A stretch of DNA of 55,062 bases, taken from contig NZ_JOJM01000055.1 of NCBI RefSeq assembly GCF_000720325.1, positions 1 to 55,062 of the forward strand. Direction: 5' to 3'. The stretch is from Streptomyces sp. NRRL B-1347 (GTDB taxonomy: Bacteria > Actinomycetota > Actinomycetes > Streptomycetales > Streptomycetaceae). Shown piece by piece: positions 1 to 8,203 of the stretch. Position 1 is the stretch's first letter, and each line of letters starts with the position of its first letter. A model generated the notes under the pieces. That model was not told where the DNA came from. It searched no databases and saw nothing but the letters and a program-made list of their open reading frames with translations. The position numbers were made by a program, and so were the translations under genes.

Positions 1-39
1 CCCCCCCCCCCCCCCCCCCGGGGGGGGGGGGGGGGGGGG
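1..39. repeat. Homopolymer C19-G20 block at the window edge
   Basis: Nineteen C are followed directly by twenty G, forming a perfect self-complementary block at the very first bases. Nothing else in the window resembles it. The abrupt switch and the position at the edge suggest a sequencing or assembly artefact rather than biology. Bases 40-98 hold nothing I recognise apart from the 3' flank of ohr. Confidence 0.8.
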
Positions 40-98
40 TGGGTGGGGTAAGCAAGCGCGTCAGCGCGAGCCAACGCTGCTCAAGGCGCCCCGCCAGG

Positions 99-527
<429 letters not shown>

Positions 528-612
528 GAGTGTCGGATCCTCCTGGTGTGTGCCGTTCCGCGCGCCCGCCGGCCCGGCGATCTGGAATTACCTTACCGAG
601 TAGCGGAAGTTC

Positions 613-1647
613 TCAGGCGTCGAGAGAGACGATCATCTTGCCGGTGTTCTCGCCGCGCAGCATGCCGAGGAAGGCGTCCACGCCGCTGTCGATGCCGTGC
701 GCGAACGTCTCGGTGTACTTCAGCTCGCCGGCGCGGACCCAGGCCCCGACCTCGCGCACGAACTGCGGCTGGAGGCTCTCGTGATCGCCCACGAGCATGC
801 CCTGGAGCCGCAGGCGCTTGCCGATGATCATGGCCATGTTGCGCGGGCCCGGGGTCGGCTCGGTGTCGTTGTAGCCCGCGATCATGCCGCAGATGGTGGC
901 GCGGCCGCCCACGTTCATGCGGCTGATGGCGGCCTCCAGGTGCTCGCCGCCCACGTTGTCGAAGTAGACGTCGACGCCGTCGGGGGCCACCTCCTTGAGC
1001 TGGTCGACGACGGGCTTCTCGTCCTTGTAGTTGAAGGCCGCATCGAAGCCGTACTCCTCGACCAGGAGCTTGACCTTGTCGTCCGAGCCCGCCGAGCCCA
1101 CGACGCGCGAGGCGCCCTTGAGCCGGGCGATCTGGCCGACCTGGCTGCCGACCGCGCCCGCCGCGCCGGAGACGAAGACGGTGTCGCCCTCCTTGAAGGA
1201 GGCCACCTCCAGGAGGCCCGCGTACGCCGTCAGGCCCGTCATGCCGAGCACGCCCAGGTACGCCGAGAGCGGGGCCGCGTCCGGGTCCACCTTGGTCGCG
1301 TGCTTCGCGGGCACCGAGGCGTACTCCCGCCAGCCCGCGAAGTGCAGCACGTGGTCGCCCACCGCGAGGCCGTCCGCGTTCGAGGCCACGACCACGCCGA
1401 CCGCGCCGCCGTCCATGGGCTGGTCGAGCTGGAACGGCGGGATGTACGACTTCACGTCGTTCATCCGGCCGCGCATGTACGGGTCGACGGAGAAGTGCAG
1501 GTTCCGGACCAGGACGCGGCCTTCCGCCGGGGCCTCGACGGGGACCTCCCGCAGCGCGAAGTCCTCCGGGACCGGCCAGCCGTGCGGGCGCCGCACGAGG
1601 TGCCAGGCGCGGCCGGTGGCGGGGAGCTGCTCGGGGGTGACGGACAT
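613..1647 (-). CDS. NADP-dependent medium-chain oxidoreductase (zinc-independent, leukotriene-B4-dehydrogenase-like)
   Basis: A 344-aa MDR-superfamily reductase. The start is set at an ATG with GAGGAGG 9-10 bases upstream; the frame extends 33 codons further upstream but that extension is low-complexity. It has the family signature DPYMRGRM near residue 55, the nucleotide-binding loop SGAAGAVGSQVGQ at about 160-172, and a YFDNVGGE segment typical of the prostaglandin reductase/curcumin reductase-like subgroup. There are no catalytic zinc ligands. Members reduce alpha,beta-unsaturated ketones and aldehydes with NADPH in the cytosol. It is divergent from a MarR regulator, a common arrangement in which the regulator represses the reductase until an electrophile or phenolic ligand is present. 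The physiological substrate cannot be read from sequence. Confidence 0.9.
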   Translation of the reverse strand: MSVTPEQLPATGRAWHLVRRPHGWPVPEDFALREVPVEAPAEGRVLVRNLHFSVDPYMRGRMNDVKSYIPPFQLDQPMDGGAVGVVVASNADGLAVGDHVLHFAGWREYASVPAKHATKVDPDAAPLSAYLGVLGMTGLTAYAGLLEVASFKEGDTVFVSGAAGAVGSQVGQIARLKGASRVVGSAGSDDKVKLLVEEYGFDAAFNYKDEKPVVDQLKEVAPDGVDVYFDNVGGEHLEAAISRMNVGGRATICGMIAGYNDTEPTPGPRNMAMIIGKRLRLQGMLVGDHESLQPQFVREVGAWVRAGELKYTETFAHGIDSGVDAFLGMLRGENTGKMIVSLDA

Positions 1648-1725
1648 GGGGGGTGTCCTCCTCAGACTTCCTCGGACGTCGGGCCCCGAGCGCCCTCGGG
1701 GAGCGAGGGCTTCGAGGCCTAATGC

Positions 1726-1738
1726 TTCAGGTTCTGAA
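1726..1738. promoter_or_regulatory. Inverted repeat in the MarR/oxidoreductase divergent promoter
   Basis: TTCAGGTTCTGAA is a perfect 5-bp-arm inverted repeat with a 3-bp centre, in the only AT-richer patch of the 128-bp divergent spacer. A TTGACA reads on the minus strand at 1771-1766, facing the oxidoreductase, and TATTTT at 1756-1761 could be a -10 for the regulator. The placement fits a MarR operator, but this is inferred from symmetry and position only. Confidence 0.5.
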
Positions 1739-1775
1739 ATAAGCATGCGCTTCGATATTTTAGATTGTCAAGTAA

Positions 1776-2237
1776 ATGGGTACGCTGAGAGACATGGTCA
1801 CCAAGAACTCCCCCGCCCCCCGGACCGACCCGCTGACGCTCGAGGTCGTCGAGCTGATCGGCACCGTCGTGGCGCGCTACCACGAGGAGTACGAGGTGGC
1901 GGCGGGCAAGCACGCCCTGACCGGGGCGCAGGCGCGCGTCCTCGGGCTGCTCTCCCTGGAGCCGATGCCCATGCGGCGCATCGCCCAGAAGCTGAAGTGC
2001 GAGCCGTCGAACGTGACCGGAATCGTCGACCGCCTGGAGGCCCGGGGCCTCGTCGAGCGGCGGCCCGACCCGGCCGACCGGCGCGTAAAGCTGGCGGCGC
2101 CGACGGAGGAGGGGGTGCGGACGGCCCGGAGCCTGCGCGAGTCGCTCGACTTCGCGCGCGAGCCGTTGGCCCAGCTCTCCCGGGACGAGCGCGAGTCCCT
2201 TCGCGGGTTGCTGCGCCGGATGCTGGGCGAGGGCTAG
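1776..2237 (+). CDS. MarR-family transcriptional regulator
   Basis: A 153-aa winged-helix protein. The recognition region reads MRRIAQKLKCEPSNVTGIVDRLEARGLVERRPDPADRRVK, with the wing Asp-Arg pair of MarR proteins conserved in ADRR, flanked by helices that form the dimer interface. MarR proteins are cytosolic dimeric repressors that release DNA on binding phenolic ligands or on cysteine oxidation; only one Cys, near residue 75, is visible. The first ATG has no clear ribosome binding site. An in-frame ATG at 1794 with GAGAG a few bases upstream is an equally good start (147 aa). Its divergent neighbour, the NADP-dependent reductase, is the likely target. Confidence 0.9.
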   Translation: MGTLRDMVTKNSPAPRTDPLTLEVVELIGTVVARYHEEYEVAAGKHALTGAQARVLGLLSLEPMPMRRIAQKLKCEPSNVTGIVDRLEARGLVERRPDPADRRVKLAAPTEEGVRTARSLRESLDFAREPLAQLSRDERESLRGLLRRMLGEG

Positions 2238-2278
2238 CGCCCTCGCCTCCCCCGTCCCCTTTCCGCTGCGGGTGCGTC

Positions 2279-2342
2279 GTGGCTGGTCGCGCCCACGCGG
2301 CGGAGCCGCATATCAATACAGCCCCGCGCCCCTTCGGGGCGC
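2279..2342 (+). repeat. Streptomyces intergenic repeat with GCGCCCC hairpin (variant A)
   Basis: This starts with GTGGCTGGTCGCGC (2279-2292) and ends with the perfect hairpin GCGCCCC-TTC-GGGGCGC (2326-2342). About 30 bases replace the short linker seen in the copy at 44657. It lies between convergent genes (MarR regulator and zinc-ribbon protein) and could act as a bidirectional terminator. I recognise this as a frequent streptomycete intergenic element. Confidence 0.75.
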
Positions 2343-2353
2343 TCCCCCGTCAC

Positions 2354-3061
2354 CTACGTGCACCACCACAGGAAGCGGTCGCATGTTTCCGTCGGGGTGG
2401 GGGTCGGGGTCGGGCGCGGCTTGTTCGTCGAGGGCTTGGACGTCGTGGGCTTGGGGGCCGGGGCCTTGGTGGGCGTGTGGGAGGTGGGCTCGGGGCGGGG
2501 GGCGGGCGCGGCCGGGTTCCGCGCCGACGAGGACGACTCGTCCGGGGCACTGTCGTTCCGCTCCGCCTCCGCCGTCCTCTCCCGCTCCTTCTCCTCCGGG
2601 GCGACCGTCGTCGTGTCCTTCGACGGGGACGCCGAGGACGACACCGGCTCGGCGGAGGTGTCCGCTCCGGCCGCGTCCGCCGCGCCGTCGGGGTGTTCGG
2701 CGGTGTCGGGCCGCTGCTCGTCCTCGGCCGACGACGCCTTCTCCGGGCGTTCGGACCGCGACTCCGTGCCGAGTTCGGCGAAGCTCAGGCCGCCCGCGGC
2801 AAGGGCGAGGCCCGCGGTGGCGAGCAGCAGTCGGCGGCGCCTGCGGCGGTGCTGGGCCGCCCGGCGGGCGCGGCCGCTCCGGCGCCCCTGCTCCTGGGGC
2901 CGCTCCTCGCCCTGCTCGTACTCCTCGCTCGCGCCGTCCGCCTCATGGGGCTCGTACGGCTCGTACGCGCGGCACTCCTCGGCCGGGGTTCCGCAGCCGG
3001 GGCAGGCGAAGGCGCCGTTGAGGTGCCGGTGACACGCGTGGCAGTAATCCATGGGGCCCAT
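2354..3061 (-). CDS. Zinc-ribbon, single-pass membrane protein (SCO2400-like)
   Basis: A 235-aa protein, or 232 if it starts at the fourth codon (Met-Asp-Tyr-Cys). The N-terminus has two CxxC pairs (MDYCHAC and ACPGCG), a zinc-ribbon-like knuckle. An acidic and then very Arg-rich stretch follows, then one hydrophobic segment (LLLATAGLALAAGGLSFAEL, about residues 78-97). The rest is a long disordered Ser/Pro/Thr/Glu tail ending in CDRFLWWCT. The topology suggests a cytosolic zinc ribbon and an extracellular stalk with a possibly disulfide-closed tip. It resembles a streptomycete family I remember as SCO2400-like. The function is unknown, and I see no partner in the neighbourhood. Confidence 0.8.
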   Translation of the reverse strand: MGPMDYCHACHRHLNGAFACPGCGTPAEECRAYEPYEPHEADGASEEYEQGEERPQEQGRRSGRARRAAQHRRRRRRLLLATAGLALAAGGLSFAELGTESRSERPEKASSAEDEQRPDTAEHPDGAADAAGADTSAEPVSSSASPSKDTTTVAPEEKERERTAEAERNDSAPDESSSSARNPAAPAPRPEPTSHTPTKAPAPKPTTSKPSTNKPRPTPTPTPTETCDRFLWWCT

Positions 3062-3161
3062 GAGGCATGGAGGCTAGGTCCCGCGCGGTGTCGGAGGAAG
3101 CCGAAGCTGTGAAGGTTGTGTGCGGAACTGAATCATCCGGGAACGGTGTGCGCCCAGGGGG

Positions 3162-4427
3162 TCAGGGCCGCCCGAGTTCGCCCCGCAGCCGCCGTGCCCG
3201 CAACACCAGCTCCAGCTCGAAGCGGCGGTCCGGGTCGTCGATCTCGTCGCCCCACAGCTCCCTTATCTGCCGCAGGCGATAGCGCACGGTTTGCGGGTGC
3301 ACACCAAGGCGGGTGGCGACTTCGGGGGCGCCGCCCCGGGTCTCAAGCCAGGCCAGCAGGGTCTGGGCGAGGCGGCGGCCGTGGGCGGGACCGCAGTGTT
3401 CGAGGGGGGCGAGGCAGCGCCGGGTGAGGTCCTCGATGAGCTCCTCGGGCTGGAGCAGGACCAGGGCCTCGGTGTGCTCGGTGCAGTGCAGCACCTCGCC
3501 CGCGGGCAGCAGTCCGCGCTGCATCAGGCCGATCGCGGCCTGCGCCCAGCGCAGCGACTTCGCGGCGTCGGCGAGCGCGACGGGCGGGCCGATGGCGCCC
3601 GACCAGCCGGTCATGGCGCGGCGCAGCAGTTCGGGGCGGCCCGCGGCGTCCGGGTCGGGCACGACCATGCGGGGCTGCTCGGCCTCCATGTCGAGCAGCA
3701 CGCCCTCGCCGACGGCCGGGGCGACCGCCTCGCGCGCCGGGCGGAGGAGCACGCCGACGGCGACGCGCTCGGGCAGCGCCCAGCCGACCCGGGCGGCCCG
3801 CTCGTCCAGGCCGCCGTCGGCGCCGAGCACGGAGTTCGCCTGCGGCTCCGGGCGGCGCTCGGAGAGCAGGGACTCCATCAGCTTGCGTTGCAGCCGCAGC
3901 CGCTCCCCGGCCTGGCGGGCCGCGGCCTCGGCGTAGCCGCGCACCGACTGGTCGACCAGGCCGTCCAGGTACTCGAAGCCGGATTCGGCGAGTTCGTACA
4001 TGGCCGGGGGCGGGATCTCGGTCTGCTGGCCGATCTCGGCGAGCCGGCGCCAGGCCAGCTTGACCCCGAGCCGGTAGATCGCCTGGAGCGAGTCGAGGCT
4101 GCGGCCTTCGAGGCCCTCGCCGCGGCCGAATTCCTGGAAGACCTCGGGGTGGTAGCGCGGCCGGTCGGCGGCGGCGAGCTGCTGGACGAAGCCTTCGAGG
4201 GCGCGGCGGATGCCGACGAGCGCCATGGGCTCGCCGGAGTCGTCGAGGACGACGGGCAGGCCCGGGTACTCGGCGCGGATCTCCCGCAGGATGTCCTGGG
4301 CGAGCACCGGCACCTCTTCGAGGGCCAGCGCGGCGAAGCGTCTGACCTGGAGGGGCGGCACGTCGCGCCAGGCCGAGCGAGTCATGGTCGGGCGCTCGCT
4401 CTCGGAGAGGTCGGGGACGGCGGGCAT
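3162..4427 (-). CDS. PucR/CdaR-type helix-turn-helix transcriptional regulator
   Basis: A 421-aa protein. The N-terminal two thirds is helical and has no recognised ligand domain. The C-terminus carries the PucR-type helix-turn-helix: ETRGGAPEVATRLGVHPQTVRYRLRQIRELWG, about residues 364-395, followed by the usual ELELVLRARRL helix. Such proteins are cytosolic one-component regulators. No clear ribosome binding site distinguishes the first ATG from one 14 codons in (4385). The small membrane-protein gene ends 7 bases upstream, so the two are probably cotranscribed. The target genes are not evident. Confidence 0.88.
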   Translation of the reverse strand: MPAVPDLSESERPTMTRSAWRDVPPLQVRRFAALALEEVPVLAQDILREIRAEYPGLPVVLDDSGEPMALVGIRRALEGFVQQLAAADRPRYHPEVFQEFGRGEGLEGRSLDSLQAIYRLGVKLAWRRLAEIGQQTEIPPPAMYELAESGFEYLDGLVDQSVRGYAEAAARQAGERLRLQRKLMESLLSERRPEPQANSVLGADGGLDERAARVGWALPERVAVGVLLRPAREAVAPAVGEGVLLDMEAEQPRMVVPDPDAAGRPELLRRAMTGWSGAIGPPVALADAAKSLRWAQAAIGLMQRGLLPAGEVLHCTEHTEALVLLQPEELIEDLTRRCLAPLEHCGPAHGRRLAQTLLAWLETRGGAPEVATRLGVHPQTVRYRLRQIRELWGDEIDDPDRRFELELVLRARRLRGELGRP

Positions 4428-4434
4428 GGCCGGA

Positions 4435-4596
4435 TCACTGGTCCCGCTGGTCGCGGTCGGGTGACTCGTAGTGGACGAGCGGCCGGTTGGGCTGGTCCGG
4501 TGTGGCGTTCAGGAGCGCGACGATGCCGAACCCGGCACCCACGGCGAGGGCCGCGGCGACGGCGGCGGTCAAAGCCGCGGCGAGCGTTCTGTGCAT
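4435..4596 (-). CDS. Small single-pass membrane protein (DUF2613-like)
   Basis: A 53-aa protein beginning MHRTLAAALTAAVAAALAVG. A GAGAGG lies about 11 bases upstream of the chosen ATG; a longer in-frame extension exists but is Ser/Pro-rich and has no ribosome binding site. Residues 5-32 form one hydrophobic segment, and the tail is short, polar and ends in Asp/Arg/Gln. Size and layout recall the DUF2613 small membrane proteins of actinobacteria, but that assignment is tentative. It is the first gene of a probable two-gene unit with the PucR-type regulator and could anchor or inform it; this is only inference. Confidence 0.65.
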   Translation of the reverse strand: MHRTLAAALTAAVAAALAVGAGFGIVALLNATPDQPNRPLVHYESPDRDQRDQ

Positions 4597-4718
4597 ACGA
4601 GGGTCAGCCTCTCTGCTGGAGGTCGTACCCCACCCTGATCCCGAGCTGTCCGGTCGCGGAGAGTCGATAACCGGCCCGTTGCCGGCCCCGTCCGGCAGGT
4701 GCCCAGTGTCGACAACCA

Positions 4719-4748
4719 TTGACACTGCGTCAAGGGTCCGCCTAGCGT
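4719..4748 (+). promoter_or_regulatory. Sigma70-type promoter with inverted repeat over the -35
   Basis: TTGACA (4719-4724) and TAGCGT (4743-4748) are separated by 18 bases, a good vegetative streptomycete promoter. TTGACACTGCGTCAA (4719-4733) is an inverted repeat with TTGAC/GTCAA arms that covers the -35, as a repressor site would. It points at the DUF3068 gene about 215 bases away. It lies in a 366-base gene-free stretch (4597-4962) that otherwise holds only the tandem repeat at 4895. Confidence 0.55.
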
Positions 4749-4894
4749 TCGCGGCTCATACGGGTCGGTAACACCGCGGTGACAGCGCCGCAGCGATTCG
4801 GGCAACTCATCGGCAACAGCACCGAAGCACCTGCGCAACGCATCGGTCATGCTTCACAGTTGAGCGGCCGACGAGCGTGTGACCGAACCGTGAT

Positions 4895-4922
4895 CCACAG
4901 CTCTGTGCTCCACAGCTCTGTG
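4895..4922 (+). repeat. Tandem pair of CACAGCTCTGTG inverted repeats
   Basis: CCACAGCTCTGTG occurs at 4895-4907 and again at 4910-4922, a 15-base period. Each copy contains CACAG-CT-CTGTG, a perfect 5-bp-arm inverted repeat. The pair ends 40 bases before the DUF3068 start and looks like a double operator or leader element. No known regulator site matches it to my knowledge. Confidence 0.6.
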
Positions 4923-4962
4923 TTCGACCGTCCCCCTGTTCACCTCACGGCAGGAGCGCCGG

Positions 4963-5997
4963 ATGACGCGCCGTACAGCCTCGCCCTTGTCCCTGGTCCT
5001 GCTCGGTCTCGGCGTCTTTCTGCTGGTCCTGGCCCCGATGCTGGCCTGGTACGTCGAGCCGCGGGCGAAACGCACGCCGATCGACGTCGACCAGATCACC
5101 GTCTTCGAGGGGAAGGGCAGCTATTTCGATACCAAGAAGATCAAGACCGTCGAGGACCAGAACCTCACCATCACCCGGCAGGTCCGCGGCGACGTGGCCG
5201 ACAGCGAGAAGTCGGGCCGCGCGATCTGGGACGTGGTGACCTCCGTCGACCCCGACAAGTCGCTGCCCGCCGCCGACCCGCACGACGCGCTCCTGTGGAC
5301 CCAGGAGCGCTGGGTGACCGACCGCAAGACCAACAAGCCCGTGCACTGCTGCGGCGAGAAGCCGTACTTCGAGGGCGAGGCGTACCTGAAGTTCCCGTTC
5401 GACGTGGAGCAGCGCGACTACCTGTGGTGGGACAGCACCCTCGGTGACACCGTGCCGCTGAAGTTCCGCGGCGAGAAGAAGATCCAGGGGCACGAGGGCT
5501 ACCGCTTCACCGGCACGGTGGCCGCCACGAAGGCCGGCACGCGGCAGGTCCCCGGGCGCCTGGTCGGCCTGCCGAAGCGCGGCCAGGTCATGGCCGAGGA
5601 GTGGTACGCCAACCACGGGATCGAGCTGGTCGCCGACAAGCGCACCGGCCGGATCATCTACGCGGCCATCGGACCGCGCAAGACGCTGCGGGCGCCCGGC
5701 GGCAAGAAGGACCGCACGGTGCTCCTGGACAGTCGGCGCATCGCGTTCACCGAGAAGACCCAGCGGGCCCAGGTGAAGCTCGCCGAGGACGACAGCTCGC
5801 GGCTGAAGCTGGTCGGCGAGACGCTGCCGCTGCTCTGCGTGGCCCTGGGCGGGGCGCTCACGCTGCTCGGCGGCGCCCTGATCATCCGGGGGCGCAATTC
5901 GGGCGCAAACGGCCCGAACGGGCGCGGTGGAAATCCGGATGCGGAAGGTCCACATTCCGATACCTCACAAAGTGCCCTGCAACCCACCACGATGTGA
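4963..5997 (+). CDS. DUF3068 / PorA-family-like membrane-anchored protein
   Basis: A 344-aa protein with AGGAG 6 bases before the ATG. An N-terminal hydrophobic segment (about 9-29, ending APMLAWY) is followed by a large extracytoplasmic beta-rich domain with a CC pair in KPVHCCGEKPYFEGE. A second membrane segment follows at about 287-310, then a short Asn/Gly-rich cytosolic tail. This two-anchor layout matches the DUF3068 family, which automated annotation sometimes calls 'porin PorA family'. The role is unproven; a true porin function is doubtful in an organism without a mycomembrane. It precedes a conserved set of glycan genes and is probably part of the same envelope pathway, though a hairpin and 299 bases separate it from the GT4 gene. 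Confidence 0.85.
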   Translation: MTRRTASPLSLVLLGLGVFLLVLAPMLAWYVEPRAKRTPIDVDQITVFEGKGSYFDTKKIKTVEDQNLTITRQVRGDVADSEKSGRAIWDVVTSVDPDKSLPAADPHDALLWTQERWVTDRKTNKPVHCCGEKPYFEGEAYLKFPFDVEQRDYLWWDSTLGDTVPLKFRGEKKIQGHEGYRFTGTVAATKAGTRQVPGRLVGLPKRGQVMAEEWYANHGIELVADKRTGRIIYAAIGPRKTLRAPGGKKDRTVLLDSRRIAFTEKTQRAQVKLAEDDSSRLKLVGETLPLLCVALGGALTLLGGALIIRGRNSGANGPNGRGGNPDAEGPHSDTSQSALQPTTM

Positions 5998-6044
5998 TGA
6001 GACGTCAGCTCTAAGAAGGCCCGAAATTGTCACGCCGGTGAGTA

Positions 6045-6064
6045 GCCGCACCGTTCGGTGCGGC
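6045..6064. terminator. Hairpin after the DUF3068 gene
   Basis: GCCGCACCG-TT-CGGTGCGGC is a perfect 9-bp stem about 50 bases after the DUF3068 stop. There is no U-tract, as is usual for streptomycete terminators. The rest of the spacer to 6296 is strongly C-rich on this strand with short direct repeats (CTGAAGCAC twice) and shows no ORF I believe. Confidence 0.55.
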
Positions 6065-6296
6065 GAAAACTATCCACCCCACCCACGCACCGGCCCGCAC
6101 CACACCCCGCACCACACCTGAAGCACCTGAAGCACCCCGCATCCCCGACCGACCCGCGGGATTCCGCCCCCACCGCACCACCCGGAACCCCGCCGAGCCC
6201 ACCCCGTCCGCCACCACCACCGCTGCGAGAGAGCGTCCGCACCGCCCCGTCCGATCCCCCCACAGTTCCGCACCCTGAGACGAGTTGGAGCACCCC

Positions 6297-7478
6297 ATGC
6301 CCCAGCACGTGCCGTCGTCGCTGCGCCCCGTCGCCCAGCGGCCCGCGCGGCTCCTTCCGGCGCTCCCCCCGCAGCCGCGCCGGATCGCCTTCCTCGCCCG
6401 CCGCGACCTCGGCAACCCCGCGGCAGGCGGCTCCGAACTCCTCGTCGACCGCCTGGCCGACGGGCTGACCCGCGGGGGTCACCAGGTCACGCTGCTGTGC
6501 GGCGGACCCGCCGCGTACCGCGACTACCGCGTGGTGTCGGCGGGCGGCGACCTGGGGCACTACCTGCGCGCCCGCTCGGCCTACCGCCGCCAGGTCGGCG
6601 GCAGCGACCTCCTGGTCGAGGTCTGCAACGGCATGCCGTACCTGGCGCCCCTGTGGCACCGCGGCCCCACGCTCTGCCTGGTCAACCACGTCCACACCGA
6701 GCTGTGGGCGATGCGCTTCCAGGGCCCCCTCGCCCCGGCCGCCCGGCTCGGGCGCAGGCTCGAACACTGGGCGCTCTCGGGCGCGCAGCGCGGCAACCTC
6801 CTGGTCGCCGTCTCCCCCTCGACGGCCACCGCCCTGCGCGACCTGGGCGTCGACCGCGACCGCATCCGGGTCGTGCACAACGGCGTCGAGGAGCCGGGGC
6901 CGCTGCACGAGCGCTCCGACGAACCGCTCTTCCTCGCCATGGGCCGCCTCGTCGAGTACAAGCGCGTCGATCTGCTGCTTCGCCTGTGGGAGCGGGTCCG
7001 CCCGGTCACCGGTGGCCGGCTCGTCATCGTCGGCGAGGGGCCCGAGCGGGCCCGTCTCGAACGGATGGCGGGACCGGACGTGCACTTCACGGGGCACGTC
7101 TCCGAGGCCGAGAAGCACCGGCTGCTGTGCGCGGCCTGGCTGCTCCTGCACCCCTCCGCCGTCGAGGGCTGGGGCCTGGTCATCACCGAGGCCGCGGCCC
7201 GCGGCACGCCCGCGATCGGCTTCGACGTGCCCGGTGTACGGGACTCCGTCGAGGACGGGGTGACCGGCCTGCTCGCGGGCGGCGAGAGCTCCTTCGCGGC
7301 CGCCTGGTGCACGCTCGCGCTCTCCACCGAGCGGCGCCGGGCGTTCGGCAAGGCCGCCGCCGAGCGCGCCGCGCAGTTCCGCTGGGCCAACACCGTCCGG
7401 CAGTTCGCCGCGGTGGCCGCCGAGGCCGTCGCCGCACACGAGCCGCCACCCACGCCACGTCCTGAGGGGTCCGGGTGA
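6297..7478 (+). CDS. Glycosyltransferase family 4
   Basis: A 393-aa GT-B retaining glycosyltransferase. The start is the ATG at 6297 with GGAG 6 bases upstream; a TTG four codons earlier would overlap that site. The N-domain has the acceptor-side loop GNPAAGGSELLVDRLADGL. The C-domain has the conserved VEYKRVDLLLRLW segment and the nucleotide-sugar EX7E motif in AVEGWGLVITEAAARGTP (Glu290 and Glu298). No signal or membrane segment is present, so it acts at the inner face of the membrane. Its stop overlaps the next gene by 4 bases (GTGA), opening a run of coupled genes up to 15881. Donor and acceptor are unknown; context suggests building an envelope polysaccharide or lipid-linked glycan. Confidence 0.9.
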   Translation: MPQHVPSSLRPVAQRPARLLPALPPQPRRIAFLARRDLGNPAAGGSELLVDRLADGLTRGGHQVTLLCGGPAAYRDYRVVSAGGDLGHYLRARSAYRRQVGGSDLLVEVCNGMPYLAPLWHRGPTLCLVNHVHTELWAMRFQGPLAPAARLGRRLEHWALSGAQRGNLLVAVSPSTATALRDLGVDRDRIRVVHNGVEEPGPLHERSDEPLFLAMGRLVEYKRVDLLLRLWERVRPVTGGRLVIVGEGPERARLERMAGPDVHFTGHVSEAEKHRLLCAAWLLLHPSAVEGWGLVITEAAARGTPAIGFDVPGVRDSVEDGVTGLLAGGESSFAAAWCTLALSTERRRAFGKAAAERAAQFRWANTVRQFAAVAAEAVAAHEPPPTPRPEGSG

Positions 7479-8203
7479 AGGATCCGTCGCTGCGCCGCTC
7501 CGTGACCCTGTTCCGGGCCTTCATGAGGGAGCGGCAGGAACCGGAGCGGTGCTACGCGCTGCTCGCCCGGGACGCCGCCGACCAGGTCGAACGCCATCTG
7601 CCCGTGAACGGCAAGGTGGTCGTGGACGTCGGCGGCGGCGCGGGCTACTTCACCGAGGAGTTCCGCAGGCGCGGCGCGCAGGCGTTCCTCTTCGAACCCG
7701 ACCTCCGGGAGCTGGGCGCCCGCGGCGCCAAGCCGCCCGAGGGCGCGGTGGTCGCGGACGGCTATCTGCTGCCCGTGGCGACCGGCTCGGCCGACGTCAC
7801 GTTCTCCTCCAACGTCCTGGAGCACGTGGCCGACCCGCAGACCTTCCTCAGCGAGCTGGTGCGGGTCACCCGGCCCGGCGGCCTCATCTACGTGGCGTTC
7901 ACGAACTGGCTGTCCCCCTGGGGCGGCCACGAGTGGGCACCCTGGCACTACCTGGGCGCCGAGCGCGCCCGCGCCCGCTACGAGCGGCGCACCGGCACGC
8001 CCGCCAAGCACACGCTCGGCGTCAACCTCTACGCGCACCACATAGGACCCACGCTCAGACAGGTGCGGGCCCGCGAAGACGTCACCGTCGTCTCCGCGCG
8101 CTCGCGCTACTGGCCGTTCCTCGCCGAGTCCGTGGCGAAGGTTCCGGGCGTGCGTGAGTTCACGACCTGGAACCTTCTCCTCATCCTCAGGCGGTGTCCA
8201 TGA
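7475..8203 (+). CDS. Class I SAM-dependent methyltransferase
   Basis: A 242-aa protein with a GTG start preceded by GAGGGG and overlapping the GT4 stop by 4 bases. Motif I is VVVDVGGGAGYF (about 48-58). An acidic residue closes the second strand (FLFEPD), and FSSNVLEHVADPQTFLSELVRVTRPGG is the motif II/III region typical of the UbiE/MenG-like fold. The C-terminal part, with many aromatic residues and HHIGPTL, probably forms the acceptor cap. It likely O-methylates a sugar or lipid intermediate made by neighbouring enzymes; the acceptor is inference. It overlaps the large arabinosyltransferase gene by ATGA. Confidence 0.88.
   Translation: MKDPSLRRSVTLFRAFMRERQEPERCYALLARDAADQVERHLPVNGKVVVDVGGGAGYFTEEFRRRGAQAFLFEPDLRELGARGAKPPEGAVVADGYLLPVATGSADVTFSSNVLEHVADPQTFLSELVRVTRPGGLIYVAFTNWLSPWGGHEWAPWHYLGAERARARYERRTGTPAKHTLGVNLYAHHIGPTLRQVRAREDVTVVSARSRYWPFLAESVAKVPGVREFTTWNLLLILRRCP

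Noticed and set aside
1031..3112. A 693-codon plus-strand frame spanning three genes
   Set aside because: It crosses two minus-strand genes and the MarR gene in another frame, with low-complexity translation.
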